From: Haematobia irritans
Lineage: Eukaryota > Arthropoda > Insecta > Diptera > Muscidae
Direction: 5' to 3'
Assembly (NCBI RefSeq): GCF_050003625.1
Contig: NC_134397.1
Span: forward strand, 263,494,070 to 263,558,069
Length of the DNA: 64,000 nucleotides
Made by a program: the position numbers and the translations under genes
Part shown: positions 47,637 to 58,557 of the stretch, in pieces
Position numbering within the stretch: position 1 is the stretch's first letter
Layout: each line of letters starts with the position of its first letter
Notes under the pieces: model-generated
Databases searched by the model: none
The model's input: only the letters and a program-made list of their open reading frames with translations
Told to the model about the DNA's origin: nothing

Positions 47637-48119
47637 AACGATTGTCTCTAAACTTTGCTTGTCTAAAATTTCATTCGTCAGAAAAGAAATCTCTTCCTTC
47701 AGGCGCACTGATTATGAAAATTGCTTGAAACTGAAAGTAGAATTTCCAGATTTTACTCATCGTATTCATTTAAATAATGCCAGAAAAACTCTACAGATTT
47801 AAGATTTCAAATCAAGGCGTTATTTCATCATATACACGATATGTTTATGATTTCTCTAAAACTCAAACAAAATTGGTTCTCATAAATCGTGAATCTGATC
47901 TAGTCTTCATAGGTAGAATCTTTAAATTTTTTCTGGTTGAACTGATTTGCTTGGGAGAAGATTTGTCATCAAACCCCCTAAAATTCTGTATATTATCTAG
48001 TAACCCGCTACGACGAAGAGTTTTCAAAGTAAACTATTATATATAATTCATGGTAGTGGGTATTTAAGATTCGGCCGGGCCGAACTTACTGCTGTATCTA
48101 CTTGTTTTTTGAATACACT

Positions 48120-48335
48120 TATGGATTTCGATTGGGAAAAAAGGTGCAACATTCTCGAAATTGGTTGCAAAATATCAAGGACATTATCTTAGATTTTGGA
48201 TCCGGTATCCCTTACAATATTATGAATTAACAATAACTTTGGAATGACAATATCATTTGGGCGAAAAAACAATGAGGGAGAAATTAGTGTAACACCAAGG
48301 CAACATATTTTTTGCGAAACGAAAACGCCCTTAGA
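48120..48335. repeat. Dispersed repeat Y, copy 2
   Basis: Matches 28732-28925 in the blocks GATTTTGGATCCGGTATCCC, TCATTTGGGCGAAAA and CACCAAGGCAACATATTTTT. It lies 10 bp after the tip of HINE E. Confidence 0.65.
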
Positions 48336-49431
48336 AAACCGACAAAAGAGGAAGACTGCTCTCCTTTCCCAAAAATTCTAGGAAAATGGTAAAACTTTAC
48401 TTATTTTTTTTTTTACAAAATTTGGGCATCGTTGTGCACCCTTCAAGTGGTGATACTTTTGTGCCACTAAAAGTGATACTTTTCAAATATTTGTGCCAAC
48501 TTTTCATCATACTACCTATATTTGGCTGCACTTTGAAACAATTATTCAGGTAGTTTTCGTGTATTAACGAAAACTACCAACAGAAAAAAGACAACAATTT
48601 TTTTATAGCATATTTAACTTTATTTTAGTTCATGAAAATTAGTTGATTTTAGTTAAATTTTGCCAAATGTGAGAAAAAATTTTTTTAAATTATTTTTTGT
48701 TAACTTTAATGATGTGAACTAAAAATGAGAAAAAAAAATTGATACTTTCCATTACTTAATGGGTCACAATTTTTCAACTTTTGAAATAACCTCAATCACG
48801 TTTCATACAAATATTTTGAGAAAAAAAAACTCACTTTTTCTCCCAATAACTACAAAACCTATTGTTCGACCAACACACAAATAATGAGGAACACTTTCCA
48901 GGAAGTATTTGAAAAAAAGTGTTAAAAGAGAATTCATAGAATTTTTCCTTATTTTTTGGTTTTTATCATCGAAACCACCAAGATGTGTAAACAGCAACCA
49001 ACAATAATCGTCGTCATACTTCATTAACCAACATGGAGGGATACATTTCATTCTTGGATTTGAGGAAAAAAAAATCCCATAGACATCTTAAAAACCACAA
49101 AAACATGGCTATAGGATTTTGTACGAAAAATCCATGGTTAAAGCTGGCTAATGTTGAGATTATCTTCACATTTCACCATGAAGATAATCAGGGGAATAAC
49201 AAATACCCAAGTCCAGGAAAATCGTTAGAGAAAAACGCAGAGTTAAGCAAATGTCCAACATGAATGTCAAATATTGTTAGACCAAAGCCAAGAAGTAACC
49301 GTTCGAAGAATCTACAAAGGTAAAGACATTTATGAACCTGGGTTGGAGAAATAAGAATTGCAAGAATATTAGACAGACGGACAAATAAACAGAACCAAGA
49401 TACTGACCATTAACAAGTCTCCACTGTTAGT
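48336..49431. other. AT-rich stretch, nothing recognised
   Basis: Poly-T and poly-A runs. Short frames at 48803-49263 lack motifs. A small direct repeat, AAAAGTGATACTTTT, is near 48467-48481. Confidence 0.45.
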
Positions 49432-49792
49432 TTACACAGCAAAAAATATTTAATAAATATAGGTTTTCCAACAAATTATTTTATATTTACTAAGGAATTT
49501 TGGCATAAAAGAAAATTTTGTAGAAATGAGGGCAATTTGATATACATTTTCAATATTATTGAAATCGTTCTAAAAATCGGTGAATTTTTATAATATGTTA
49601 ACATGGATGCGACAAACATATTCCCATCCAACAAAACATATTTTCTCTTGAAATATGTTTTATAGATTGTTTTAGCATTTAACAAAAATAACCAGAAGTT
49701 TGATTTGAGAAGTTGGAATAGACTTTTCGAGGGCCCCATAGAACCGAATAAGATTTTTCGTGATTACCCACAAAAATATTTTTCTGTGTAAA
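49432..49792. mobile_element. 361-bp MITE with about 18-bp TIRs
   Basis: The left end TTACACAGCAAAAAATATTT and right end AAATATTTTTCTGTGTAA are inverted copies. The interior is non-coding. No clear target duplication. The superfamily is unknown. Confidence 0.65.
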
Positions 49793-50940
49793 AGAAGCAA
49801 AAAACAAAGCGTTCAATAGACCAACCAACTATCACAGCAGATCAGACAAAGACTGCCGAAGAAGCGCGGACAGTTTTCAACACTTGGAGGAACAAACCGA
49901 CTTCGACTTAAAATAAATAAAAAAAAATACGGCAAAATACAAAAGAGGTTCCTGGCGGCGGCAGCAGCAGCAGCATCATCCATACGCCCAAGTTAAATAT
50001 TGGATTGGAACTTTTGTTTTCTTGTAACCATTAAGCTTCTCTGCAAAAGATTTTTAGTTTTTGTCTCTTTAATGCCAAAGACTTTGTCATCTTGGTTTTG
50101 TTAGCGATGATGATGATGATGACGGTGATGGCTGTAGTAAAAGTTCAAGTTTAAAAGTTTTAGGCTCTGAAAAAAGCGATGTTTACCGAAGTAAACAAAA
50201 AAGAGGGAAGAGAGGAAACAAAAATCAATATAAGAAAAAAGGCCAAACCGCAAGCCTTTGTAGTGAATGTGGTTGAAGATTGCTTTTGTCTTTTTTTTTT
50301 TTTTCTTTGTAAGCTCGAACCTAAAGTCGTTGATCTTTGTACAGCATAAATATTTACAATGGTCCTCAAAAAGAATGGAACGAATGAAATGTCAGTATGC
50401 TGCATAGTGGTTTCCATAGGACATTGTATTTTAAAAGGGCCAAGATGAAATGGTTATGAATATTTTCGATCGAGCAATCCATTAGCTAAATCAACGAAAC
50501 GACGATGAAAGAATTCCCCCAAAATAACTTTCTTTGTTATTGATATGGGAGATCAAAATTAAATTTACTTAAATTAGCTTGGTCTTTTAAAGTGACCCAA
50601 AAACTTGCATATTCTGAAAATAAAATTAAATTCCAAATCATTGAATAACACACCTCACAATACAACCAGAGAAAGAATATGATCACCTGAAATATGTGTC
50701 AAGAGGAAAAATATATTTTTGTATGTGATGAGATTGCCGACATTATGGTTTGATCGTGTACGGTGTTGGGAACGAAGGAAAAAAGTCTTCATTAATGTGA
50801 AAAAATTTACTTTTTGTTTTAAAAAATATACATTTTAGAAGCACATTCAGTACAATTTCATGAATGTTATTTATCATCCCTAGACAGGAATACATAGGAC
50901 AAAGCCCATACAGGTGATCCGAATTTGAGAAATGGGTACG
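49793..50940. other. Mixed-composition stretch with trinucleotide repeats
   Basis: Has a GCA run (49964-49974) next to GGCGGCGGC, and a GAT run (50107-50122). Such runs are common in fly exons and introns, so this may be host gene-flanking DNA, but I see no splice-consistent coding frame. Confidence 0.4.
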
Positions 50941-51196
50941 GGATATACATAAAGCGATGTTGAACAATGCAACGGTCGGAAGAACTAATGAGGTGACCCA
51001 GATAAGAAAATGACGGTAGTGAAGAGCAACAGTCCGGAGTACCGTGGGAATAATGAGTGGACACCTAAAATTGAGAACACATCTGTGTCGAATAGCGGGA
51101 TATACATAAAGCGATGTTGAACAATGCAACGGTCGGAAGAACTAATGGGGTGACCCAGATAAGAAAATGACGGGCGTAGAGTAACATTCCGGAGTA

Positions 51197-51533
51197 GGGA
51201 GCCACCTTGGTGCAATGGTTAGCATGCCCGCCTTGCATACACAAGGTCGTGGGTTCGATTCCTGTTTCGACCGAACACCAAAGAGTTGTTCAGCGGTGGA
51301 TTATCCCACCTCAGTAATGCTGGTGACATTAATGAGGGTTTCAAAGCTTCTCTAAGTGGTTTCACTGCAATGTGGAACACCGTTCGGACTCGGCTATAAA
51401 AAGGTGGTCCCTTGTCATTGAGCTTAACATGGAATCGGGCAGCACTCAGTGATAAGGGAGAAGTTCACCAATGTGGTATCACAATGGACTGAATAGTCTA
51501 TGTGAGTCTGATGCATCGGGCTGCCACCTAACC
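51197..51533 (+). mobile_element. tRNA-derived SINE, copy 7
   Basis: 337-bp copy with A and B boxes. TAACATTCCGGAGTA (51182-51196) and TAACATTCCGGATTA (51534-51548) flank it, 14 of 15 bases alike. The empty site is preserved in the first unit of the 157-bp duplication. Confidence 0.92.
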
Positions 51534-51549
51534 TAACATTCCGGATTAC

Positions 51550-51593
51550 CGTGGGAATAATGAGTGGTTAGGTGTCTACTCATTATTCCCACG
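51550..51593. repeat. Perfect 16-bp hairpin
   Basis: CGTGGGAATAATGAGT (51550-51565) pairs with ACTCATTATTCCCACG (51578-51593) across a 12-base loop. The left arm is the end of the 157-bp unit and the right arm is its inverted copy. Confidence 0.95.
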
Positions 51594-51596
51594 ACA

Positions 51597-52164
51597 CTAA
51601 TTAGGAGACACTAAGTAGGAGAGGATGGTGCATGTAGGGCATATTTTGAGGATGATGAGACCTTGAAACTCCACTTTTTTTTTACTATCTTGCCTTTACA
51701 GGGCAAAACTTTAACCATACCGGTGAAGAGATAATTCAGGACATGGCGCTATGAATATGGTCCTAATAAAAATGAGTCTCAAGACCTAAAGGATCCCAAA
51801 AAATTATGTGCAAAACCGCAACACTTTATTTTTATGTTTTTTTGGGGTGTAATTTCATTTTATTTTATTTTTTGGGGCCGTTGCATTATGAAAATAAACC
51901 CTAATATTTCAAATGAGAATGAACCTCAATACTTTTTTTTTTGGAAAGTGGGACCGATTTTCGTTTTCTAGAATTTGAAAGTGGTGGCAACTGTACAGTA
52001 TGTTTTTTGCTTGGCTGGTCTTCGGTCGGTGTTTCAAACTTTCACCTATGGACGGAATCTAAAGTGGGCTATCCCGAGCCCAAAATAATAGCGATGGCGA
52101 GCCCAGCAAAAAAAAAATTGGAAATTCTTCTAAACGAACGACTTCAAAAGCACTTCCAAAAATT
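51597..52164. other. Stretch of unknown origin, start of repeat family Z
   Basis: From about 51830 phrases such as CTATGGACGGAATCTAAAGT recur in variant form downstream at 52672 and 52746. A 103-codon frame (51941-52252) is open but repetitive in origin. Confidence 0.45.
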
Positions 52165-52560
52165 CCCTCCCAAAGATGGTCTGCATTTTAACTACACAGG
52201 AAGTTCTTTTAATTCATTTTTTTATAACTCGCTTTTTTCATATTTTTTATAGGTAGTTTTACTTGTTTTGTTTCAAATAGGTTAAAAACGGAGTAAGAAT
52301 TAATAAAATTTTACAAATTAGTCAAATTTTGTCGGAAAAAATGCTTTGATGTGAAACGTTTCAGAAAAGCGTTAGGATGCATTAAAAATTCGGATCACAC
52401 AATAAAAACTGATTCAAATTCAGTGCAACGACTGTTGAAATGGTGGACATCCGTCCTATGACAAGCCCATGTTAAATTCATCGCTTATGCGCCAATTTCG
52501 CACCACTTGCGGATCCAAAAAGAAAATGTTCACTACTTTTTTGGCGACGCTTTTTGTTTT
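52165..52560 (+). repeat. Dispersed repeat X, copy 3
   Basis: Shares GGACATCCGTCCTATGACAA, ACAAGCCCATGTTAAATTC and TTTCAGAAAAGCGTTAGGAT with 14331-14795. Here it lies inside family Z sequence. Confidence 0.6.
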
Positions 52561-52877
52561 GAGGTTTAAGACTTATAGATAGATCCAAAGTGAAAGGCTA
52601 AAGTGAACTCAAAATGGAAAGGGTGAATGGCCCAGGGTCGGGGTCGAGGTTCCAGATTTTGTCCTATGGACAGAATCTAAAGTGGATAAACACGATTCCA
52701 AAGTGATATAAGTGACGGGCCGTCACTTGAGATTTTTAAGATTTTCTTCTATGGACAGATTCCAAAATTGGCCAACGCTATTCCAAAGCAATATAAGTGG
52801 ATTTATGAATCCAAAGTGGGATATCGTAAGGTGACAAAAGTGGCCGGTCTTCGGCCAGGATTTAAGACTTAGTCCTA

Positions 52878-53513
52878 CACTGAAAAAAAAATATTGTCGT
52901 GAGGATAAAGATTTCATGTCATGTCGTGAGGATAAAGATTTCATGTCATGTAAAATACGAATGGAAAGTTTGCTTAGCATAGAAGACGCATTTCTCTAGC
53001 ATAAAATTTTTTCCTTGTACAAAAATCAATAAACTTTTCAATTAAGATGTATTGTCCTTATAATTAGGTGATTTCACTTAAAAATGGGTATCATGAAAGA
53101 AAAAATGTTTGGGCTAAGGTCAACTTGACTTTGATAATTCAGAAAAATTCTTTAAATTTAATGAAATTGTCTTTAAATTTGTTGTCTTTTTGCATCTAGA
53201 CTACAAAGCAAAAAATCGTTCAAATTTAGGACACGTTTTTTAACACTTTATTTTACAGACGTTTTTTACTTGAAACATAGCATAATTTTTACTGGAAGTC
53301 GAGTCTTAATTTGGAAGTTGTTGTTAACTCGTTTTTAAAGGACAAATTAAAATTTGTTTCCTAGAAGCAAGTACACAAAACCCAAATTTAAAAGGGAATT
53401 GTGTCTTAAAAGCATCCTTACTTGTATTCTCCGCTTCTTTGGCTCGGATTCAATACCAAAATTTTTAAAGTAAAGACAAAATCTTTGGAAACGGGCATGT
53501 TTTTTTTTCGGTG
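52878..53513. mobile_element. 636-bp MITE with TA target duplication
   Basis: Ends CACTGAAAAAAAAATAT and, inverted, CACCGAAAAAAAAACAT. TA lies on each side (52876-52877 and 53514-53515), and removing the element restores a continuous CCTA..GGACAAA phrase of family Z. A 26-bp tandem duplication (GTCGTGAGGATAAAGATTTC) lies at 52896-52947. The TA duplication suggests Tc1/mariner-type cut and paste. Confidence 0.75.
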
Positions 53514-53543
53514 TAGGGACAAATTGGACTAACGCGATATAAG

Positions 53544-55827
53544 CACGGTTGCCACTCGAACCAAAAATCTTCTACCAAAATTCGTAGGAAAGTCTACCAA
53601 AAAACTACCAAACAAAAAAATCTTCTACAGAAAATTTCGTCAAAAATTTTATTTCTATAGAAAATTTTGTCAAAATTTTATTTCTATACAAAATTTTCAA
53701 AATTTTATTTCTATAGAAAATTTTGTGAAAAATTTTGCAAAAAAATTATTTTTATAGAAAATTTTGTCAAAATTTTATTTCTATAAAAAATTTTCAAATT
53801 GTATTACTATAGAAAATTTTGTAAAATTTTATTTCTATAGAAAATTTTGTCAAAATTTTATTTCTATAGAATATTTTGTCAAAATTTTATTTCTTTAGAG
53901 AATTTTATCAAAATTTTATTTCTATGGAAATTTTTTTCAAAATTTTATTTCTATAGAAAAGTTTGGCAATTTTTTTTTTCTATAGAAAATTTCACTTTAT
54001 TTCTATAGAAAATTTTGTCAAAATTTTATTTCTATAGAAAATTTTGTCAAAATTGTATTTCTATAGAAAATTTTATCAACAATTTTATTTTGTCAAAAAT
54101 TTTAATTCTATAGAAAATTTTGTCAACATTTTATTTCTATAGAAAATTTTGTCAATGTTTTATTTCTTTAGAAAATTTTGTCAAAAATTTTATTTTTTTT
54201 TTATTTTATCTCTATAGAAAATTTTTTAAAAATTTTATTTCTATAGAAAATTTTGTCAAAATTTTATTTCTATAAAAAATTTTCAAAATTGTATTACTAT
54301 AGAAAATTTTGTAAAATTTTATTTCTATAGAAAATTTTGTCAAAATTTTATTTCTATAGAATATTTTCAAAATTGTATTACTATAGAAAATTTTGTAAAA
54401 TTTTATTTCTATAGAAAATTTTGTCAAAATTTTATTTCTATAGAATATTTTGTCAAAATTTTATTTCTTTAGAGAATTTTATCAAAATTTTAATTCTATA
54501 GAAAATTTTGTCAAAATTTTATTTCTATAGAAAAGTTTGGCAATTTTTTTTTCTATAGAAAATTTCACTTTATTTCTATAGAAAATTTTGTCAAAATTTT
54601 ATTTCTATAGAAAATTTTGTCAAAATTGTATTTCTATAGAATATTTTGTCAACATTTTATTTCTATAGAGAATTTTATCAAAATTGTATTACTATAGAAA
54701 ATTTTGTGAAATTTTTATTTCTATAGAAAATGTTGGCAAATTTTTTTTCTATCGAAAAGTTCACTTTATTTCTATAGAAAATTTTATTTATATAGAAAAT
54801 TTTGTCAAAATTGTATTTCTATAGAAAATTTTACCAAAAATGTTATTTCTATAGAAAATTTTGTCAAAAAAATTATTTCTATTGAAGATTTTGTCAAAAA
54901 TTTTATTTTTATAGAAAATTTTGTCAAAAATTTTATTTTTCTATAGAAAAAAAATTGCCAAACTTTTCTATACAAATATAATTTTGTCAACATTTTATTT
55001 CTATAGAAAATGTTGTCAAAATTTTATTTCTGTAGAAAATTTTGTGAAAAATTTTATTTTTATAGAAAATTTTTTCAAAATTTTATTTTTATAGGGAATT
55101 TTGTCAAAATTTTATTTTTTTAAGAACATTTTGTCAAAACTGTATTTCTATAGAAAATTTTGTCAATATTTTATTTCTTTAGAAAATTTTGTCAAAAATT
55201 TTATTTTTATAGAAAATTTTGTCAAAATGTTATTTCTATACAAAATTTTCAAAATTTTATTACTAAGAAAATTTTTCCAAATTTTTCATTTCTATAGAAA
55301 ATTTTGTCAAAACTTATTTCTATAGACAAATTTGTCAAAATTTTATTTTTATAGAAAATTTTGTCAAAAATTTTATTTTTATAGAAAATTTTGTCAAAAT
55401 TTTATTTCAATAGAATTTTTTTTAAAAATTGTTATCTCTATAGAACATTTTGTGAAAATTTTTATTTCTATAGAAAATTTTGTGAAAAATTTTATTTTTA
55501 TAGAAAATTTTGTCAAAGTTTTATTTCTATAGAAAATTTTGTCAAAATTTTATTTATATAGAAAATTTTGTCAAAATTTATTTATATAGAAAATTTTGCA
55601 AATTTTTATTTCTATAAAAAAATATTTGTCATACATTTATTTTTATAGAAAAGTTTGTCAAAATTTATTTCTATAGAAAATTTTGTCAAAAATTTTATTT
55701 CTTAAGAAAATTTCTGGAGAGGAATATTTTGCAAAATTTACCAAAACATCAAGAATTCTACCAATATACCAAACAGTAAAAAAAATCTACCATTGTTGTT
55801 AGAGTTCTACCAACTGTGGCAAGCGTG
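53544..55827 (+). mobile_element. Complete hAT-like TIR element filled with 29-bp minisatellite
   Basis: The left end CACGGTTGCCACTCG (53544) and right end GTGGCAAGCGTG (to 55827) are 12-bp inverted repeats with one mismatch. GATATAAG and AATATAAG flank them, an 8-bp duplication with one difference, the size used by hAT elements. Between the ends are a short unique leader with CTACCAAAATT, about 70 units of 29 bp with higher-order repetition, and a trailer ACCAAAACATCAAGAATTCT. No transposase. It explains where the arrays elsewhere in the window come from. Confidence 0.8.
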
Positions 55828-56280
55828 AATATAAGTGGCCGGCCTTCGATCAGGGTTTCAAACTTACACCTTTGGACAAAATCCACGGTGAGTTAGGGTT
55901 TATTTTCACACAGTCGCTTAAGTCAAAAGTGAAAATGAACCCTAATTTTACTTTGGGGTCGATTTTCATACAACTATTGGGACTCATTTTCATAGGGCTC
56001 TTATTCATTATGAGCCCTGTTTCAAATTCATTGGGGCCCTGATTCGTGTAAGTTTTGGAGCTCATTTTTCTCGGACCCATTTTCATACCGCTTCGACACC
56101 TAACTCGAGGGACACGGGGACTAGAAACAAAATGGGGAATTCGTTAGAGACACAAAGTTTCTGAAATAAGAGAAGGAGACAAAGGAAAGAAGAATTAGAT
56201 CACCCAACAAGCCGAATAGGCCAATTACCAAGTTTTAGTTCCTCGATGAAAATGATTGGATTTACAGAGGTCAGTACAAA

Positions 56281-56740
56281 ATGTACACCTTCGAATGACC
56301 ACCAGAATTTAAGCGTCGCCGATAGTAATGACGTAACGGCTGATAGTGGCACCCTGGAGCCAAAATAAATTATGAATATTATCGGAAAAATGCCCTAAAG
56401 AAAGTTTTGAAGCCCACATTTCAAAAGGACGCAGCACCATCAGACGTCAACCATGAATGGTTAAAAAAGGTTGACCACCAAAATCTCTGGATCCCAATAC
56501 GTTGAGCTTTTGGACATTTTGGAGAGTTATTTTGGCATTAAAATCTACTAAAGTGTCAATGATCTCAAGACAGCGTTTCTCGGGAAATGGGCCAAAATAC
56601 CGCATAGTCACATTCGTGCAACGTGTGATAGCTTCGTCGGCCGTTTGAAGGCCATAATTCCTGACAAAGGTAGCCAATTCGAACAAATCTAAACTGATTC
56701 TAAAATTTAATGGTATGTTGGACATTTTTTGCTTTTGAAC
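56281..56740 (+). pseudogene. Tc1-like transposase C-terminal half
   Basis: The plus strand, in shifting frames, gives EYYRKNALKKVLKPTFQKDA (second catalytic Asp region), then VDHQNLWIP where the family has WPPxSPDLNP, and NDLKTAFLGKWAKIPHSHIR followed by ATCDSFVGRLKAI at the C-terminus. Multiple stops. Same family as 13940-14918 and 29470-29904. The preceding 56101-56280 shows no motif. Confidence 0.7.
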
Positions 56741-57740
56741 AATTAAATTAAAAAAAAAAATAAAACAAAATATTTCGCTTTACTTTGATGCCTTAGATAC
56801 CAGCCAGCGTGCGTTGTTTTTTCCTATACACACGTCTGACGCCCTTATATAATTAGGGCGTTATTTAACCCAAAATTCATTCTCGCCACACTGATAGATC
56901 GATATATCAACGAAATATCTCATTAGAATTAAACCAATTAAATATATTCGTTAATACAACGAAATTTTTCATCACCATGACTAATATTCTATTAAACAAT
57001 GAAAAGTTTCGTACTATCAGCGAAAATTGTCGTTATCTTTACTTTTTTTACTCAGTGTGTATATTAATTAGTTTGAACTCCGTGACGATTTATTTATTAT
57101 TAGCATTTTTATCCTGATCTCTATCGATCGAATCAATATATAATTTTACACTTACCTTACCCTTCGAATCACTGTCATTTGCAGAAATGCAACTTTCCAG
57201 CGAATGTGTGTTATGCGGTTTTTTTTTAAGGTTGGTTAGTTCAATGGATTGGTTGGTTGGCTGGTCTTCTGCTATCTTTGGTAAGCAATCAGCCAGAAAA
57301 CATGGCTAAGGAATCAAAAGTCACAACGGTAACAACAAAACCAAAAAAAAAAATGTACCACAAAGCTCAAGAAAAGGAAAAACAAAATTTTTGCACTGAG
57401 ACCAAACCAAATAACCTTTGAAGAAAAGGCCAAGCCATACGAAAGAAAATGGGTTTCATTTGATTAAAAAACAAAAACATTCCTTAGGATTGAAAGAAGC
57501 AACATCAGCAGATGTTTTTTTTTATATGCTGAATGGAGGGCATAAAGAAAATATGATGGTTGGATATTAACATTAGTAGAGTAAAAGTCACATAAAAAAG
57601 ATTAGCTTAAAAAAAAAACTATTCCCTTATGATACGATAAGGACCCAATTTTGTGTTACTCTCAGGAGGCCTAAGAAATCGAGTGATTGACTTCTACACA
57701 GGCTGTGCCTAAATATAGACCCATATAATCTATTCGATGG
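56741..57740. other. AT-rich stretch, nothing recognised
   Basis: Poly-A runs near 57343 and poly-T near 57219 and 57517. No element ends or coding frames of note. Confidence 0.45.
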
Positions 57741-57876
57741 CCTACTGTAAAATTGTATTTCAATAGAACATTTTGTCAAACTGAATTATACACGTATTTA
57801 ATCGGTATTTTTTTTTTTTTTTTAATATATACCCCGTATGGACTATGTTACCGCAACCCAAATAATTCGATTGTTC
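57741..57876 (+). repeat. HINE family-1 3' fragment
   Basis: One satellite-like unit, then CACGTATTTAATCGG, AATATATACCCCGTATGGAC and GTTACCGCAACCCAAATAAT, all in the order found at 9490-9600. The hairpin and tip are missing. Confidence 0.7.
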
Positions 57877-57966
57877 GATAAATAAATGAAATTACTTTGC
57901 AAAATTAAAACTATTATTAATGCCTTAAAAGTATATTCGCATTTATAGTATCTATAACTGATAATT

Positions 57967-58203
57967 TTAACCCTCTAATGCCCCAATTTTTTTGCCAGCT
58001 GATTAAATTTTCAATGTTAACGACACAAAAGCAAGAAAAAATTATACGGTAAAATTAAGCATATGCTGCAAAGCCTCTAGAATAGTTTCAAATAAGTTTT
58101 CTTTTTATTTTGCCCATTTTTGTTGTCTTAAAGTGTGTTTTACTAAAAGCTTCCTTATTAAAAGAAGCCCGTCTAAAGGCGGGCTTGGGCATTAGAGGGT
58201 TAA
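57967..58203. mobile_element. piggyBac-like MITE with TTAA target
   Basis: TTAA lies at both ends (57967-57970 and 58200-58203). The 13-bp inverted ends CCCTCTAATGCCC and GGGCATTAGAGGG are exact. TTAA duplication with CCC at the tip is typical of piggyBac-type elements. A hairpin AAGCCCG/CGGGCTT sits just inside the right end. 229 bp between TTAAs, non-coding. Confidence 0.85.
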
Positions 58204-58274
58204 TATCTAAATATCCTAAAACTCCCATCACATTCCCCTCATCATATGCAATTGTGTCATTCTCACTGCATTAG

Positions 58275-58302
58275 CTCTCTCTCTCTCTCTCTCTCTCTCT
58301 CT
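58275..58302. repeat. (CT)n microsatellite
   Basis: Fourteen CT dinucleotides. The flanking sequence 58204-58557 has no other feature. AATGGTGGCGCATTAG at 58512 may be a relic of a HINE 5' tip. Confidence 0.9.
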
Positions 58303-58557
58303 TGCTATCATACACACAACCAACCAAACAACAGCTACACAAACTAACTCAACAACATCAACACAGAACATCAATATTAAAAAAAAATTATCCTCTAAAA
58401 CTTAAACAAATTGAAAAATTATTGCGATTTGCCATATCTACAGAAAATTTCCTTCCGATTGATACCAAATTTACCCCATTAAACTCACCCACAGTATAAA
58501 TACCCCCAAAAAATGGTGGCGCATTAGTAGAAAACGATATTTCATTGAGTCTACCTA

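Larger units (their letters stand above)
43981..48110 (+). mobile_element. HINE-like element E, family 2, split by HINE D and a SINE
   Basis: The 5' part 43981-44318 starts GATGGGGGTATAATAAGTTT and lacks the outermost tip. Its module sequence breaks at ...GAGAACTAT and resumes at 46170 with AAGGTGTGCCGAAAATGG, exactly where an undisturbed family-2 module would continue. Modules are about 153 bp with the core GGTCCATGTTTTGGTATAGC. A SINE splits the 3' part at 47295-47636. The 3' end has CATGGTAGTGGGTATTTAAG, a TTCGGCC/GGCCGAA hairpin and tip ATCTACTTGTTTTTT at 48110. Confidence 0.75.
50941..51596. repeat. 157-bp tandem duplication, second unit split by a SINE
   Basis: GGATATACATAAAGCGATGT starts at 50941 and 51098. 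Units share GCAACGGTCGGAAGAACTAA and GGTGACCCAGATAAGAAAAT. Copy 1 runs through AGTCCGGAGTACCGTGGG uninterrupted, while copy 2 is split there by the SINE at 51197. Confidence 0.85.
52561..56100. repeat. Repeat family Z, with two elements nested in it
   Basis: Pieces at 52561-52877, 53514-53543 and 55828-56100 form one sequence once the MITE (52878-53513) and the satellite element (53544-55827) are removed. It contains loosely repeated phrases: GTCCTATGGACAGAATCTAA, CCAAAGTGATATAAGTG and a GGCCGGTCTTCGGCC hairpin. The repeats and hairpin recall a decayed HINE, but the ends are not visible. Confidence 0.5.

Noticed and set aside
51941..52252. 103-codon open frame
   Set aside because: Built from repeat family Z and repeat X, with no domain.
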